Shown in pieces: positions 1 to 5,079 of a DNA stretch of 5,079 nt. The notes under the pieces were generated by a model that worked only from the letters and a program-made list of their open reading frames with translations, was not told where the DNA came from and made no database searches. The number at the start of each line of letters is the position of its first letter. Within the stretch, counting starts at the first letter, position 1. Source of the stretch: Bacteroidaceae bacterium (GTDB taxonomy: Bacteria > Bacteroidota > Bacteroidia > Bacteroidales > Bacteroidaceae); assembly GCA_900769765.1 (NCBI GenBank), contig CAAGHW010000069.1, positions 1-5,079 of the forward strand. Direction: 5' to 3'. The position numbers and the translations under genes are program-made.

Positions 1-839
1 GAGAAGATATTCAAGTCCTGTGACTCGATACCGCGTGTTGCATCAATCATAAGGATACACACGTCGCTGTTCTCTATGGCGCGGATAGAACGCAACACAG
101 AATAGTATTCGATATCCTCGCTCACCTTACCTTTTTTACGAATACCGGCTGTATCGACGAGATAGAAGTCGAAACCGAACTTTGTATATCGTGTAAGGAT
201 AGAGTCGCGTGTTGTACCTGCAATGTTCGTAACAATATTTCTCTCTTCGCCCAGGAACACATTGATGATAGAGCTTTTTCCTGCATTCGGACGACCTACC
301 ACCGCAAAACGAGGAATATCATCGGCAGGAGCCTCTTCGGCATCCTTTGTAAACTTTGATATTATCTCATCGAGAAGGTCACCTGTTCCGCTACCGTTCG
401 CAGCCGATATACAGTGCATATCACCCAATCCTAAGCTATAGAACTCAGCTGTGGCATATTGCATCTCGTATGTATCGACCTTGTTGGCAACAACAAGTAC
501 CGGCTTCTTTGAACGACGCAACATGGAAGCCATCTCCATGTCGAGGTCGGTGAGTCCGTTCATGGCATCAACGACAAAGAGAATCACATCGGCCTCTTCG
601 AGCGCCAATGTCACCTGGTCACAGATAGCCTCTTCGAAAACATCATCTGAGTTACGCACCCATCCACCTGTATCTACAAGAGAAAACTCCTTTCCGCACC
701 AAAGACAACGGCCATACTGACGGTCGCGTGTTGTACCAGCCTCGTCCGATATAATCGCCTGCTTTGTCTCTGTCAGACGATTGAACAAGGTTGACTTACC
801 CACATTAGGGCGTCCTACTATCGCTACTAAATTTCCCAT
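1..839 (-). CDS. der: Ribosome biogenesis GTPase Der (EngA), N-terminal 279 residues, cut by window edge
   Basis: Der is an essential GTPase with two tandem G domains that acts in maturation of the 50S ribosomal subunit in the cytoplasm. Both G domains are visible. The first has the P-loop GRPNVGKS at residues 9-16, GTTRD at 35-39, DTGG at 56-59, NKVD at 119-122 and an SAANG motif at 145-149. An acidic linker (about 164-174) leads to the second, with P-loop GRPNAGKS at 182-189, GTTRD at 208-212 and DTAG at 229-232. The frame is open from the ATG at 839 to the window edge. The end of G domain 2 and the C-terminal KH-like domain, about 160 residues in the family, must lie to the left; this is a window cut and not a broken gene. 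The start lies 6 nt after the era stop, so the two are probably co-transcribed and translationally coupled. Identity is seen directly from the double GTPase layout. Confidence 0.97.
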   Translation of the reverse strand, partial: MGNLVAIVGRPNVGKSTLFNRLTETKQAIISDEAGTTRDRQYGRCLWCGKEFSLVDTGGWVRNSDDVFEEAICDQVTLALEEADVILFVVDAMNGLTDLDMEMASMLRRSKKPVLVVANKVDTYEMQYATAEFYSLGLGDMHCISAANGSGTGDLLDEIISKFTKDAEEAPADDIPRFAVVGRPNAGKSSIINVFLGEERNIVTNIAGTTRDSILTRYTKFGFDFYLVDTAGIRKKGKVSEDIEYYSVLRSIRAIENSDVCILMIDATRGIESQDLNIF

Positions 840-845
840 ATTCTA

Positions 846-1730
846 TCAATCTTTTTGGTCGTAACCGAAACGGCGCAACTGGCGGTCGCTGTTTCGCCAA
901 TCCTTATCGACCTTTACATAAATCTCCAAAAATATCTTTTTGCCGAAGAACTTTTCAAGCTCGCGGCGTGCATCCGTTGCCACTCGTTTCAAGGCAGCAC
1001 CCTCGTGTCCAATGATGATACCCTTCTGCGAATCGCGCTCCACAAAGATGAGAGCCTTGATATATATGCTGCCGTCGGTCTCCTTGAAGTGCTCGACAGC
1101 GGCCTCACAGACATAAGGTATCTCCTTGTCATAGTGCAGGAGAATCTTCTCGCGGATTATCTCCGTAACAAAGAAACGCGCCGGCTTGTCGGTGAGCTGG
1201 TCCTTGTCGAAATATGGCGGTGACGGAGGAAGAAGCTCCATTATGCGCTTCATAACCACATCGACATTGAACTTTGCTATTGCCGAGATTGGAAGAATCT
1301 CTGCTTCGGGCAGAATCTCATGCCACTGCTCAACCCTCTTTACAAGAGCCTCCTGATTGGCAAGGTCAATCTTATTTATAAGCACCAGCACCGGCACATC
1401 GAGCTTGCGTACCTCCTCGATAAACTCAATGTTCTTGTCGGGAGTCTCCACCATATCGGTCATATAAAGGAGCACATCGGCATCACGGAGAGCCGAACGC
1501 GAGAAACGCAACATTGCCTCCTGAAGCTTATAGTTCGGCTTCAACACTCCCGGAGTATCGGAAAACACAATCTGCGCATCATCGGTATTCAGGATACCCA
1601 TAATGCGATGACGTGTTGTCTGCGCCTTGAATGTAGCAATAGAAATTCTCTCGCCAACCAACAGATTCATCAATGTCGATTTTCCAACATTAGGGTTACC
1701 GACAATATTTACAAAACCGGCTTTATGCAT
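846..1730 (-). CDS. era: GTPase Era (KH-domain 16S rRNA-binding GTPase)
   Basis: Era binds the 3' end of 16S rRNA and helps assemble the 30S subunit. The 294-residue product has the usual family length. Its G domain shows GNPNVGKS at residues 11-18, the switch QTTRHRI at 37-43, DTPG at 58-61, NKID at 119-122 and an SA motif at 149-150. A C-terminal type II KH domain follows, with GIIIGHEG at 237-244 and a helix ending in EKFFGKK (259-265). I chose the ATG at 1730 because it puts the P-loop at residue 11, as in other Era proteins. The frame runs on upstream to a TTG at 1766, but those 12 residues would be encoded by a terminator-like hairpin and match nothing in the family. The KH loop reads GHEG where many Era proteins have a lysine-rich GxxG; I take this as lineage variation. 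The gene ends 6 nt before der, and no promoter was recognised upstream. Confidence 0.97.
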   Translation of the reverse strand: MHKAGFVNIVGNPNVGKSTLMNLLVGERISIATFKAQTTRHRIMGILNTDDAQIVFSDTPGVLKPNYKLQEAMLRFSRSALRDADVLLYMTDMVETPDKNIEFIEEVRKLDVPVLVLINKIDLANQEALVKRVEQWHEILPEAEILPISAIAKFNVDVVMKRIMELLPPSPPYFDKDQLTDKPARFFVTEIIREKILLHYDKEIPYVCEAAVEHFKETDGSIYIKALIFVERDSQKGIIIGHEGAALKRVATDARRELEKFFGKKIFLEIYVKVDKDWRNSDRQLRRFGYDQKD

Positions 1731-1742
1731 AGTATTCTTTTT

Positions 1743-1787
1743 AAAAAAGCAAAAACGCACCCACAACTATGATTAGGTGCGCTTTTT
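1743..1787 (-). terminator. Rho-independent terminator or attenuator between rpmF and era
   Basis: Read on the minus strand, a CGCACC/GGTGCG stem (1776-1781 with 1756-1761) closes a 14-nt loop. It is extended by five A-T pairs across a one-base bulge at 1782. The 3' arm runs into T5, GC and T6 (down to 1743). This is the form of an intrinsic terminator. It lies 53 nt after the rpmF stop, and its T-run ends 12 nt before the era ATG, so it would end the DUF177-rpmF transcript or attenuate entry into era. Because the A-run is mirrored on the other side, it could also work on the plus strand, where no gene needs it. A second, weaker inverted repeat (CCGCA/TGCGG, 1805-1827) lies between it and rpmF and lacks a good T-run. 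Confidence 0.68.
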
Positions 1788-1839
1788 ACTTACGTACAAA
1801 ACTGCCGCACGCACAATAGCCATGCGGGAGATCAATTAT

Positions 1840-2025
1840 TTAGACTGCAGCCTGCTTCTCTACAGCGAGCTTGCCTCTGTAATAACCACACGCACCGCAT
1901 ACGGTGTGATATACGTGCCACTCACCACAGTTAGGGCAAATTGCCAATGTAGGAGCTACTGCCTTGTCATGAGTTCTTCTCTTGGCAGTTCTAGTCTTTG
2001 ATTGTCTTCTTTTAGGATGTGCCAT
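1840..2025 (-). CDS. rpmF: 50S ribosomal protein L32 (bL32), zinc-binding form
   Basis: bL32 is a small protein of the large ribosomal subunit. The 61-residue product begins MAHPKRRQSKTRT, the classic L32 N-terminus, with a strongly basic first 21 residues. A zinc ribbon follows, with cysteines at 30, 33, 43 and 46 (CPNC and CGAC), and the YYRGK segment at 48-52 is typical. All four cysteines are present, so this is the zinc-containing paralogue type and not the cysteine-free one. The ATG at 2025 is fixed by the family N-terminus. The gene starts 12 nt after the DUF177 gene stops, the widespread yceD-rpmF arrangement, and both are probably read from the promoter near 2655. Confidence 0.98.
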   Translation of the reverse strand: MAHPKRRQSKTRTAKRRTHDKAVAPTLAICPNCGEWHVYHTVCGACGYYRGKLAVEKQAAV

Positions 2026-2037
2026 TTTTCTTACTTT

Positions 2038-2574
2038 TTAATTATCTTCATCAATTTGTATATTCTTCAAACCTTCCCAACGAGGGTCAAAACCCTGTTC
2101 TTCATTGTCGGTGTCATCATCGCGCTCTGCCGAGTGCTTCTTCAACTTACCTGTCATCTCGTGATTGCACTTACCCGGTGCATGCACGCGTTTCATAGGC
2201 AATGCCAACACAATGAATTCATAGAGATACCAGGCTATATTCAGGTCACCGTCCTGTTCAGGAACAACGACTATATCACCTTCGTCGGCATACTCTTCAC
2301 CAAGTTTCACTCTAAGAGTGTTCTCTGTGTCCACGTCAACCTCAAGATCATCGAGGCAACGGTCACAAGGAACAATCACAGTTCCGTTCAAGGCAAAATG
2401 AAATTCGAATACATCGCGATTCTTTTTCACCGTTACCAATGCCTTGACAGCACCTTTCTGAAACTCTTCGCCATCGATATCGCCAAAAAAGACATTATCG
2501 AGGTCAAACTCCAAATTCAGGGACGCTACTTTTAATCCCTTTAAATCAACATTATATTTATCAAATCTTCCCAT
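2038..2574 (-). CDS. DUF177 (YceD-like) protein, probable 23S rRNA accumulation factor
   Basis: The 178-residue product is recognised as DUF177/YceD from the CDRCL motif (C70, C73), the later cysteine in a KRVHAPGKC segment (C136), and its position directly before rpmF. DUF177 relatives in E. coli and plants have been linked to accumulation or processing of 23S rRNA; the biochemical activity is unsettled, so the role here is by homology. The N-terminal half (about 1-65) looks beta-rich. A hydrophobic stretch at 113-126 (IAWYLYEFIVLALP) precedes the conserved histidine-cysteine segment. The C-terminal 30 residues are highly charged and acidic (ERDDDTDNEEQ) and end in the common DPRWEGLKNI motif. 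With C136 next to H138, the cysteine pair could bind a metal; this is inference. The ATG at 2574 is the first of the frame and gives the usual family length. Confidence 0.9.
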   Translation of the reverse strand: MGRFDKYNVDLKGLKVASLNLEFDLDNVFFGDIDGEEFQKGAVKALVTVKKNRDVFEFHFALNGTVIVPCDRCLDDLEVDVDTENTLRVKLGEEYADEGDIVVVPEQDGDLNIAWYLYEFIVLALPMKRVHAPGKCNHEMTGKLKKHSAERDDDTDNEEQGFDPRWEGLKNIQIDEDN

Positions 2575-2654
2575 CGCTACATAAAATCAACACTATCAAC
2601 AATATAAGTCGCAAAAAGCAGCATAAACCACCCTTACTATCCGAATTTAGGACA

Positions 2655-2682
2655 CAAAGATAGTAATAAAATTCATTAGAAA
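2655..2682 (-). promoter_or_regulatory. Probable Bacteroidetes-type promoter for the DUF177-rpmF unit
   Basis: On the minus strand the sequence TATCTTTG (2662 to 2655) matches the Bacteroidetes -7 consensus TAnnTTTG exactly. Upstream, 16 nt away, is TTTC (2682-2679), a weak form of the -33 TTTG box, so the second element is poor. Transcription would start near 2649 and leave a leader of about 75 nt before the DUF177 ATG at 2574. The site lies in the 149-bp gap after the histidine kinase gene, where a promoter is expected. Confidence 0.5.
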
Positions 2683-2695
2683 CACCTAAAATGAT

Positions 2696-2723
2696 AAAAA
2701 AACTTCAAAAACAGCACTTTTTG
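2696..2723 (-). terminator. Weak AT-rich terminator after the histidine kinase gene
   Basis: Directly after the kinase stop codon the minus strand can form CAAAAA/TTTTTG around a 6-nt loop (2723 to 2706), followed by GAAG-like spacing and a run of seven T (2702-2696). An alternative AGCA/TGCT pairing overlaps the stop. The stem is almost all A-T, so terminator strength is doubtful. The position, just before the promoter of the next unit, is the main support. Confidence 0.35.
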
Positions 2724-3872
2724 CTACTTTTTCAGTTCCATACGGAAAGTCGTTCCCTTGCCAGGAACACTTTTTTTGACAAAAATCTTGCCATCGTGAT
2801 ATTCCTCCATAATTCTTTTGGCAAGAGAGAGCCCAAGCCCCCAACCACGTTTTTTGGTAGTGAACCCCGGCTCGAACACCATCTTACGGTTCGACTTGGA
2901 GATACCCTTACCGGTGTCGGCCACATCGATATACGCATTCCGCTCATCGTGCGACACCGTCACAGTAATGACGCCGTTACCCTCCATTGCATCCACAGCG
3001 TTCTTACACAGATTCTCGATAACCCACTCTATGAGCGGAGTATTCATGCGCACGGTCAGAGGTCTTTTGGGGAAGTTGACCACATATTCCACCTTTGACG
3101 GACTGCGGCGTTTCACATACTCAATAGACTTTTCAACGACAGCGACAATATCATCCAAAGAGTGTTCGGGCTTTGAGCCAATCTTGGAGAAACGCTCCGC
3201 AACCCTTTGCAGACGCTCCACATCGTGACTCATATCAGGCAACAACTCATCATCGGGGTATTTCTCCTTCAGGACCTCGACCCAAGCCATCAGCGACGAG
3301 ATAGGAGTTCCAAGCTGATGTGCTGTTTCCTTTGACAATCCCACCCATACACGGTTCTGTTCGGCACGCTTGGAACTGACCACAGCCACCACGCAGATAA
3401 TCAAGAATATCAGCACCACACACAGCTGGATATAAGGATAATACGAGAGAAGAATAAGGATATTAGAATCGTCATAGCACACATACTGCTCACCGACACC
3501 ATCCATATATATAGGAATGACATTACCCTTCTTGCGCATATCGGCCACACGTTCCATAAGCACAGTAAGCGAATCGGCATTGGCCGGTATCTTTATATTG
3601 TTCTCTTGAATTATAGAACCTGTATCATCTGTCAAGACAACAGGAATAGTCTTGTTGCTGCTAAGGATATTCTGCTCAAGAGTCACATCCTCATTAAGCT
3701 CGGCATTGATGATAGAACTCATAGCCGAAGCCCATACCTGCATTTTATTCTTCTCCTCGAGTTTCAGTTTCTCGACAAAATTGTTCGACACGAACAACGA
3801 TGCAGCAGCAATAATCGCCGCAACAACTATGAGAAGATATTTAATATCCCTGAAATTACTGAAAGGTTTCAT
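2724..3872 (-). CDS. Membrane sensor histidine kinase without HAMP domain or adjacent response regulator
   Basis: This is a two-component sensor kinase that should autophosphorylate on histidine and pass phosphate to an unidentified regulator. Numbered from the ATG at 3872 (382 residues), it has a transmembrane helix at about 12-29, an extracytoplasmic sensor region of roughly 110 residues with no motif I recognise, and a second helix at about 148-165. The H-box AHQLGTPISSL (phospho-accepting H185) comes only about 20 residues later, leaving no room for a HAMP domain. The catalytic domain is complete: N-box ENLCKNAVDAM (N287, N291), G1 box DTGKGI (319-324), F box FEPGFTT (333-339) and G2 box GWGLGLSL (343-350). 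The residue after the histidine is Q186, where classical HisKA kinases have E or D. The frame extends two codons to a GTG at 3878; I prefer the ATG, which starts MKPFSNFRDIK. The strong terminator at 4011 isolates it from the upstream gene. Ligand and output are unknown. Confidence 0.93.
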   Translation of the reverse strand: MKPFSNFRDIKYLLIVVAAIIAAASLFVSNNFVEKLKLEEKNKMQVWASAMSSIINAELNEDVTLEQNILSSNKTIPVVLTDDTGSIIQENNIKIPANADSLTVLMERVADMRKKGNVIPIYMDGVGEQYVCYDDSNILILLSYYPYIQLCVVLIFLIICVVAVVSSKRAEQNRVWVGLSKETAHQLGTPISSLMAWVEVLKEKYPDDELLPDMSHDVERLQRVAERFSKIGSKPEHSLDDIVAVVEKSIEYVKRRSPSKVEYVVNFPKRPLTVRMNTPLIEWVIENLCKNAVDAMEGNGVITVTVSHDERNAYIDVADTGKGISKSNRKMVFEPGFTTKKRGWGLGLSLAKRIMEEYHDGKIFVKKSVPGKGTTFRMELKK

Positions 3873-4010
3873 CTGCACTGTCTTTTAAAAAGAATAACGC
3901 AAAAAAGAGAGAAATATTATATAAAAGCATTTCCAACTCACCCAAAGAACACACGAATATGACCTCTCAAATAACAAAATGGACAGTATGCCACAAGGGA
4001 ACATCCAAAC

Positions 4011-4039
4011 AAAAACTGCTCCGCCAATTGGCGGAGCAG
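4011..4039 (-). terminator. Strong Rho-independent terminator of the secreted-protein gene
   Basis: CTGCTCCGCC and GGCGGAGCAG form a perfect 10-bp GC-rich stem around AATT (4016-4039); the whole 24 nt is a perfect palindrome. On the minus strand it is followed by T5 (4015-4011), then GTTTGG. It begins 26 nt after the stop of the gene ending at 4066. On the plus strand no T-run follows, so it serves the minus strand. It separates this gene from the histidine kinase. Confidence 0.92.
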
Positions 4040-4065
4040 AACAGATTTATCATATTTCATCAATA

Positions 4066-4626
4066 TCACTTTGCCTTCTTCAAAGCCTTCTTCAATCTCC
4101 TGCCAAGATCATAGTAACTCATGCCCCAACGCTGCGCATCGGACGCAGCAGAAACACCCTGAATGTTTTCAAAGGTCATAGTGCCCAACAGTTCACCGCT
4201 CTTTACATCATAGAACTCCATTGTACCCGAGATATTTGCGCCACCGGCCTTTGCACCTGCAAACGGTATGAAAGCACCACCGGCAAAACCAAGCTTAAGA
4301 CGGTCAACCTTCAACACAAATTTATATTGAGGATTAGCCAAATCAAGGGTAAATTTTCCGTTGGCATAATAGGGAATAAAAGTTGCATACTGCGCCGACT
4401 GCGGAACAATCTCTGTAGCCCATGCATTGTTGAACTTTTCGTCCTGTGTTTTCAAGAACTCCTCTACGGTCTGGTCTTCAATCTTCATATCGGTGTATAC
4501 CACCTCCATTGTATAAGTACCAGCCTCTTTAAGCTTTACCCACGAACCTTCCAAAGTCAAATTCTGAGCAGACACTGTCGAAAACATAGCCATCATGGCT
4601 ACAAACAAAAATGCAATCTTCTTCAT
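4066..4626 (-). CDS. Secreted or periplasmic protein of unknown function
   Basis: I do not recognise the family. The 186-residue product starts with a clear Sec signal peptide: KK at 2-3, a hydrophobic core (IAFLFVAMMAMF, 4-15) and a likely signal peptidase I site after VSA (A20), leaving QNLTLEG as the mature N-terminus. There is no cysteine anywhere, so it is not a lipoprotein and has no disulfides. The mature part has alternating beta-like segments (TYTMEVVYTDMKIED, YKFVLKVDRLKLGF), a Gly/Ala-rich stretch at 113-134 (GFAGGAFIPFAGAKAGG) and a segment resembling a strand turn (MEFYDVKSGELLGTMTF, 136-152). It closes with a basic helix LGRRLKKALKKAK (174-186). This layout recalls small Bacteroidetes envelope proteins of the DUF4410/DUF4136 kind, but that is only a resemblance. 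The ATG at 4626 is fixed by the signal peptide. It has its own strong terminator and so appears monocistronic. Confidence 0.85.
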   Translation of the reverse strand: MKKIAFLFVAMMAMFSTVSAQNLTLEGSWVKLKEAGTYTMEVVYTDMKIEDQTVEEFLKTQDEKFNNAWATEIVPQSAQYATFIPYYANGKFTLDLANPQYKFVLKVDRLKLGFAGGAFIPFAGAKAGGANISGTMEFYDVKSGELLGTMTFENIQGVSAASDAQRWGMSYYDLGRRLKKALKKAK

Positions 4627-4791
4627 AGTGTAGAATTTAAATGTTAGTATATAAAGTTGTTGCTAAAAATCCTTACAAAACATGAATGATTGTAAATATA
4701 GGTATTAAAAATAGAAATGGATAAACATATGTGTGAAAAGATTACGACACACCCCATAAGTTACATAATGCAGGTGCAGACCGACGGTAAC
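4627..4791. other. Non-coding stretch between the 5S-region terminator and the secreted-protein gene
   Basis: This stretch is AT-rich and holds no gene I can support on either strand. It should contain the minus-strand promoter of the gene starting at 4626. The best candidate is TATATTTA (4700 to 4693), one mismatch from the TAnnTTTG -7 consensus, but no convincing -33 box lies upstream. Together with the elements up to 4986 it makes a 360-bp region without a protein gene; the remainder is occupied by the terminators, 5S remnant and repeat listed separately. Confidence 0.5.
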
Positions 4792-4826
4792 AAAAAAACG
4801 AGCCTTAGTGCAACTAAAGCTCGTTT
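4792..4826 (-). terminator. Distal Rho-independent terminator of the rRNA operon
   Basis: The arms 4797-4809 and 4813-4825 pair over 13 positions around the loop GCA; the next base on each side (4796 and 4826) can also pair. The one imperfect position (4804 with 4818) is a C-A mismatch on the plus strand but an acceptable G-U pair on the minus strand. The minus strand continues with T5 (4796-4792). Both facts point to minus-strand termination. It starts 9 nt after the 3' end of the 5S remnant, the same layout as after the intact 5S gene. Confidence 0.88.
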
Positions 4827-4834
4827 CATAAAAA

Positions 4835-4878
4835 GTGGCGATGACCTACTCTCCCACGAGATTTGCAGTACCAGCGGC
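4835..4878 (-). pseudogene. Truncated 5S rRNA remnant (3' part only)
   Basis: This segment repeats the 3' end of the intact 5S gene at 4987-5031. The terminal 23 nt (4835-4857) are identical to 4987-5009, and the four A residues beyond the 3' end are shared as well. A short divergent loop follows (GAG against AAAC on the plus strand), then 13 identical bases (4861-4873 and 5014-5026), then GCGGC against TCGGC. After 4878 the similarity stops, so about 65 nt of the 5' part of a 5S gene is absent. It cannot form helix I or II of 5S rRNA and should not be functional. The divergent loop suggests it came from a different 5S allele and is not a recent exact copy. It would be transcribed only if the terminator at 4945 is read through. 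Confidence 0.85.
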
Positions 4879-4907
4879 CCAAAGTTGATAAGGGGATTAA
4901 CGGCATT

Positions 4908-4940
4908 AAAAAAAAGATTCTTCGCTACGCTCAGAATGAC
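4908..4940 (-). repeat. REP-like palindromic repeat followed by a T-run
   Basis: The core (4916-4940, minus-strand sense GTCATTCTGAGCGTAGCGAA then GAATC) is an imperfect palindrome: ATTCT pairs with AGAAT, then two unpaired positions, then GC with GC around a TAC-type triloop. I recognise it as a version of a short interspersed sequence common in many bacterial genomes, known for giving artefact ORFs containing VILSVAKNL. On the minus strand it runs directly into T8 (4915-4908), so it is also terminator-like, though its stem is weak. Copy number in this genome cannot be seen from the single copy here. Confidence 0.65.
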
Positions 4941-4944
4941 ATAC

Positions 4945-4978
4945 AAAAAAAGAGAGTCTCAATTTCTTGAAACTCTCT
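4945..4978 (-). terminator. Rho-independent terminator directly after 5S rRNA
   Basis: The arms 4951-4962 and 4967-4978 form a 12-bp stem around TTTC, with one position that is G-U on the minus strand and a C-A mismatch on the plus strand. The minus strand then reads T6 (4950-4945). It starts 8 nt after the 3' end of the 5S gene and is the expected end of the rRNA operon. Confidence 0.88.
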
Positions 4979-4986
4979 CTATAAAA

Positions 4987-5079
4987 GTGGCGATGACCTA
5001 CTCTCCCACAAACATTTGCAGTACCATCGGCGCTGTTGGGCTTAACTTCTCTGTTCGGGATGGGAAGAGGTGGGACCCC
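4987..5079 (-). rRNA. rrf: 5S ribosomal RNA, 3' 93 nt; 5' end lies outside the window
   Basis: The minus strand reads GGGGTCCCACCTCTTCCCAT, CCCGAACAGAGAAGTTAAGC, then CGCCGATGGTACTGC and GTGGGAGAGTAGGTCATCGC, all hallmark 5S rRNA segments, and ends in CCAC at 4987. The 3' end is set by family knowledge and by the terminator 8 nt downstream. A full bacterial 5S is about 110 nt, so roughly 17 nt of the 5' end, including the helix I partner strand, lie beyond 5079. The 23S and 16S genes are expected further right. The gene is read toward the histidine kinase and der-era region. Confidence 0.96.

Noticed and set aside
1..839. Der lacking its C-terminal KH-like domain
   Set aside because: The frame stays open to the window edge, so the truncation is caused by the window boundary and not by mutation.
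1731..1766. Upstream TTG start for era adding 12 residues (WVRFCFFKKNT after the start)
   Set aside because: The extension is encoded by the terminator hairpin region and does not match Era N-termini. The ATG at 1730 gives the normal length.
1805..1827. Inverted repeat CCGCA/TGCGG just after rpmF as a second terminator
   Set aside because: The stem is only 5 bp with a 13-nt loop and is followed by TTTTG and not by a proper T-run.
2002..2535. A 177-residue plus-strand ORF
   Set aside because: It is the antisense shadow of the DUF177 gene, which has clear family motifs on the minus strand.
3943..3971. Possible minus-strand promoter for the histidine kinase: TTTG (3971-3968), 17 nt, then GTTCTTTG (3950-3943)
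   Set aside because: The -7 element keeps TTTG but has GT in place of TA. Spacing is roughly right, yet the match is too weak to list as a feature; no better promoter was found in 3873-4010.
3979..4647. A 222-residue plus-strand ORF
   Set aside because: It lies antisense across the signal-peptide protein and its terminator, has no recognisable domain and is cysteine-rich in an irregular way. It is an antisense shadow.
4761..4946. A 61-residue minus-strand ORF beginning MYVILSVAKNLF
   Set aside because: It is read from the REP-like repeat, the 5S remnant and the terminator. VILSVAKNL is the familiar artefact translation of this repeat, so it is not a gene.

Overview
The window looks like chromosomal DNA of a Bacteroidetes bacterium, most likely order Bacteroidales. 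The protein sequences are of the Bacteroidetes type (Era, the 61-residue zinc-binding L32, a histidine kinase with the H-box AHQLGTPIS). Start codons lack clear Shine-Dalgarno sequences, and one upstream region carries TATCTTTG, a match to the Bacteroidetes -7 promoter element TAnnTTTG. This placement is inference from sequence character; no search was run.

Every gene I can support lies on the minus strand, so transcription runs from right to left. At the right edge is the 3' part of a 5S rRNA gene (4987-5079), presumably the end of an rRNA operon that continues outside the window. It is followed by a terminator (4945-4978), a REP-like palindromic repeat with a T-run (4908-4940), a 44-nt remnant of a second 5S gene (4835-4878) and a second terminator (4792-4826). 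Next come about 165 bp with no gene. A small secreted protein of unknown function (4066-4626) then ends at a strong 24-nt palindromic terminator (4011-4039). A membrane histidine kinase (2724-3872) follows as a separate unit, with no response regulator beside it.

The left half is a translation and ribosome-biogenesis cluster: DUF177/YceD (2038-2574), ribosomal protein L32 (1840-2025), the GTPase Era (846-1730) and the double GTPase Der (1-839, cut by the window edge). DUF177 and rpmF are 12 nt apart and era and der are 6 nt apart, so these are two tight pairs. A terminator-like hairpin (1743-1787) separates the pairs and ends only 12 nt before the era start. The products fit together: L32 is a large-subunit protein, DUF177 proteins are linked to 23S rRNA, Era acts on the small subunit and Der on the large subunit.

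I see no CRISPR array, transposase, phage gene, tRNA or clearly new system. The most unusual part is the rRNA operon end, with its 5S remnant, REP-like repeat and serial terminators. The hairpin in front of era comes next.
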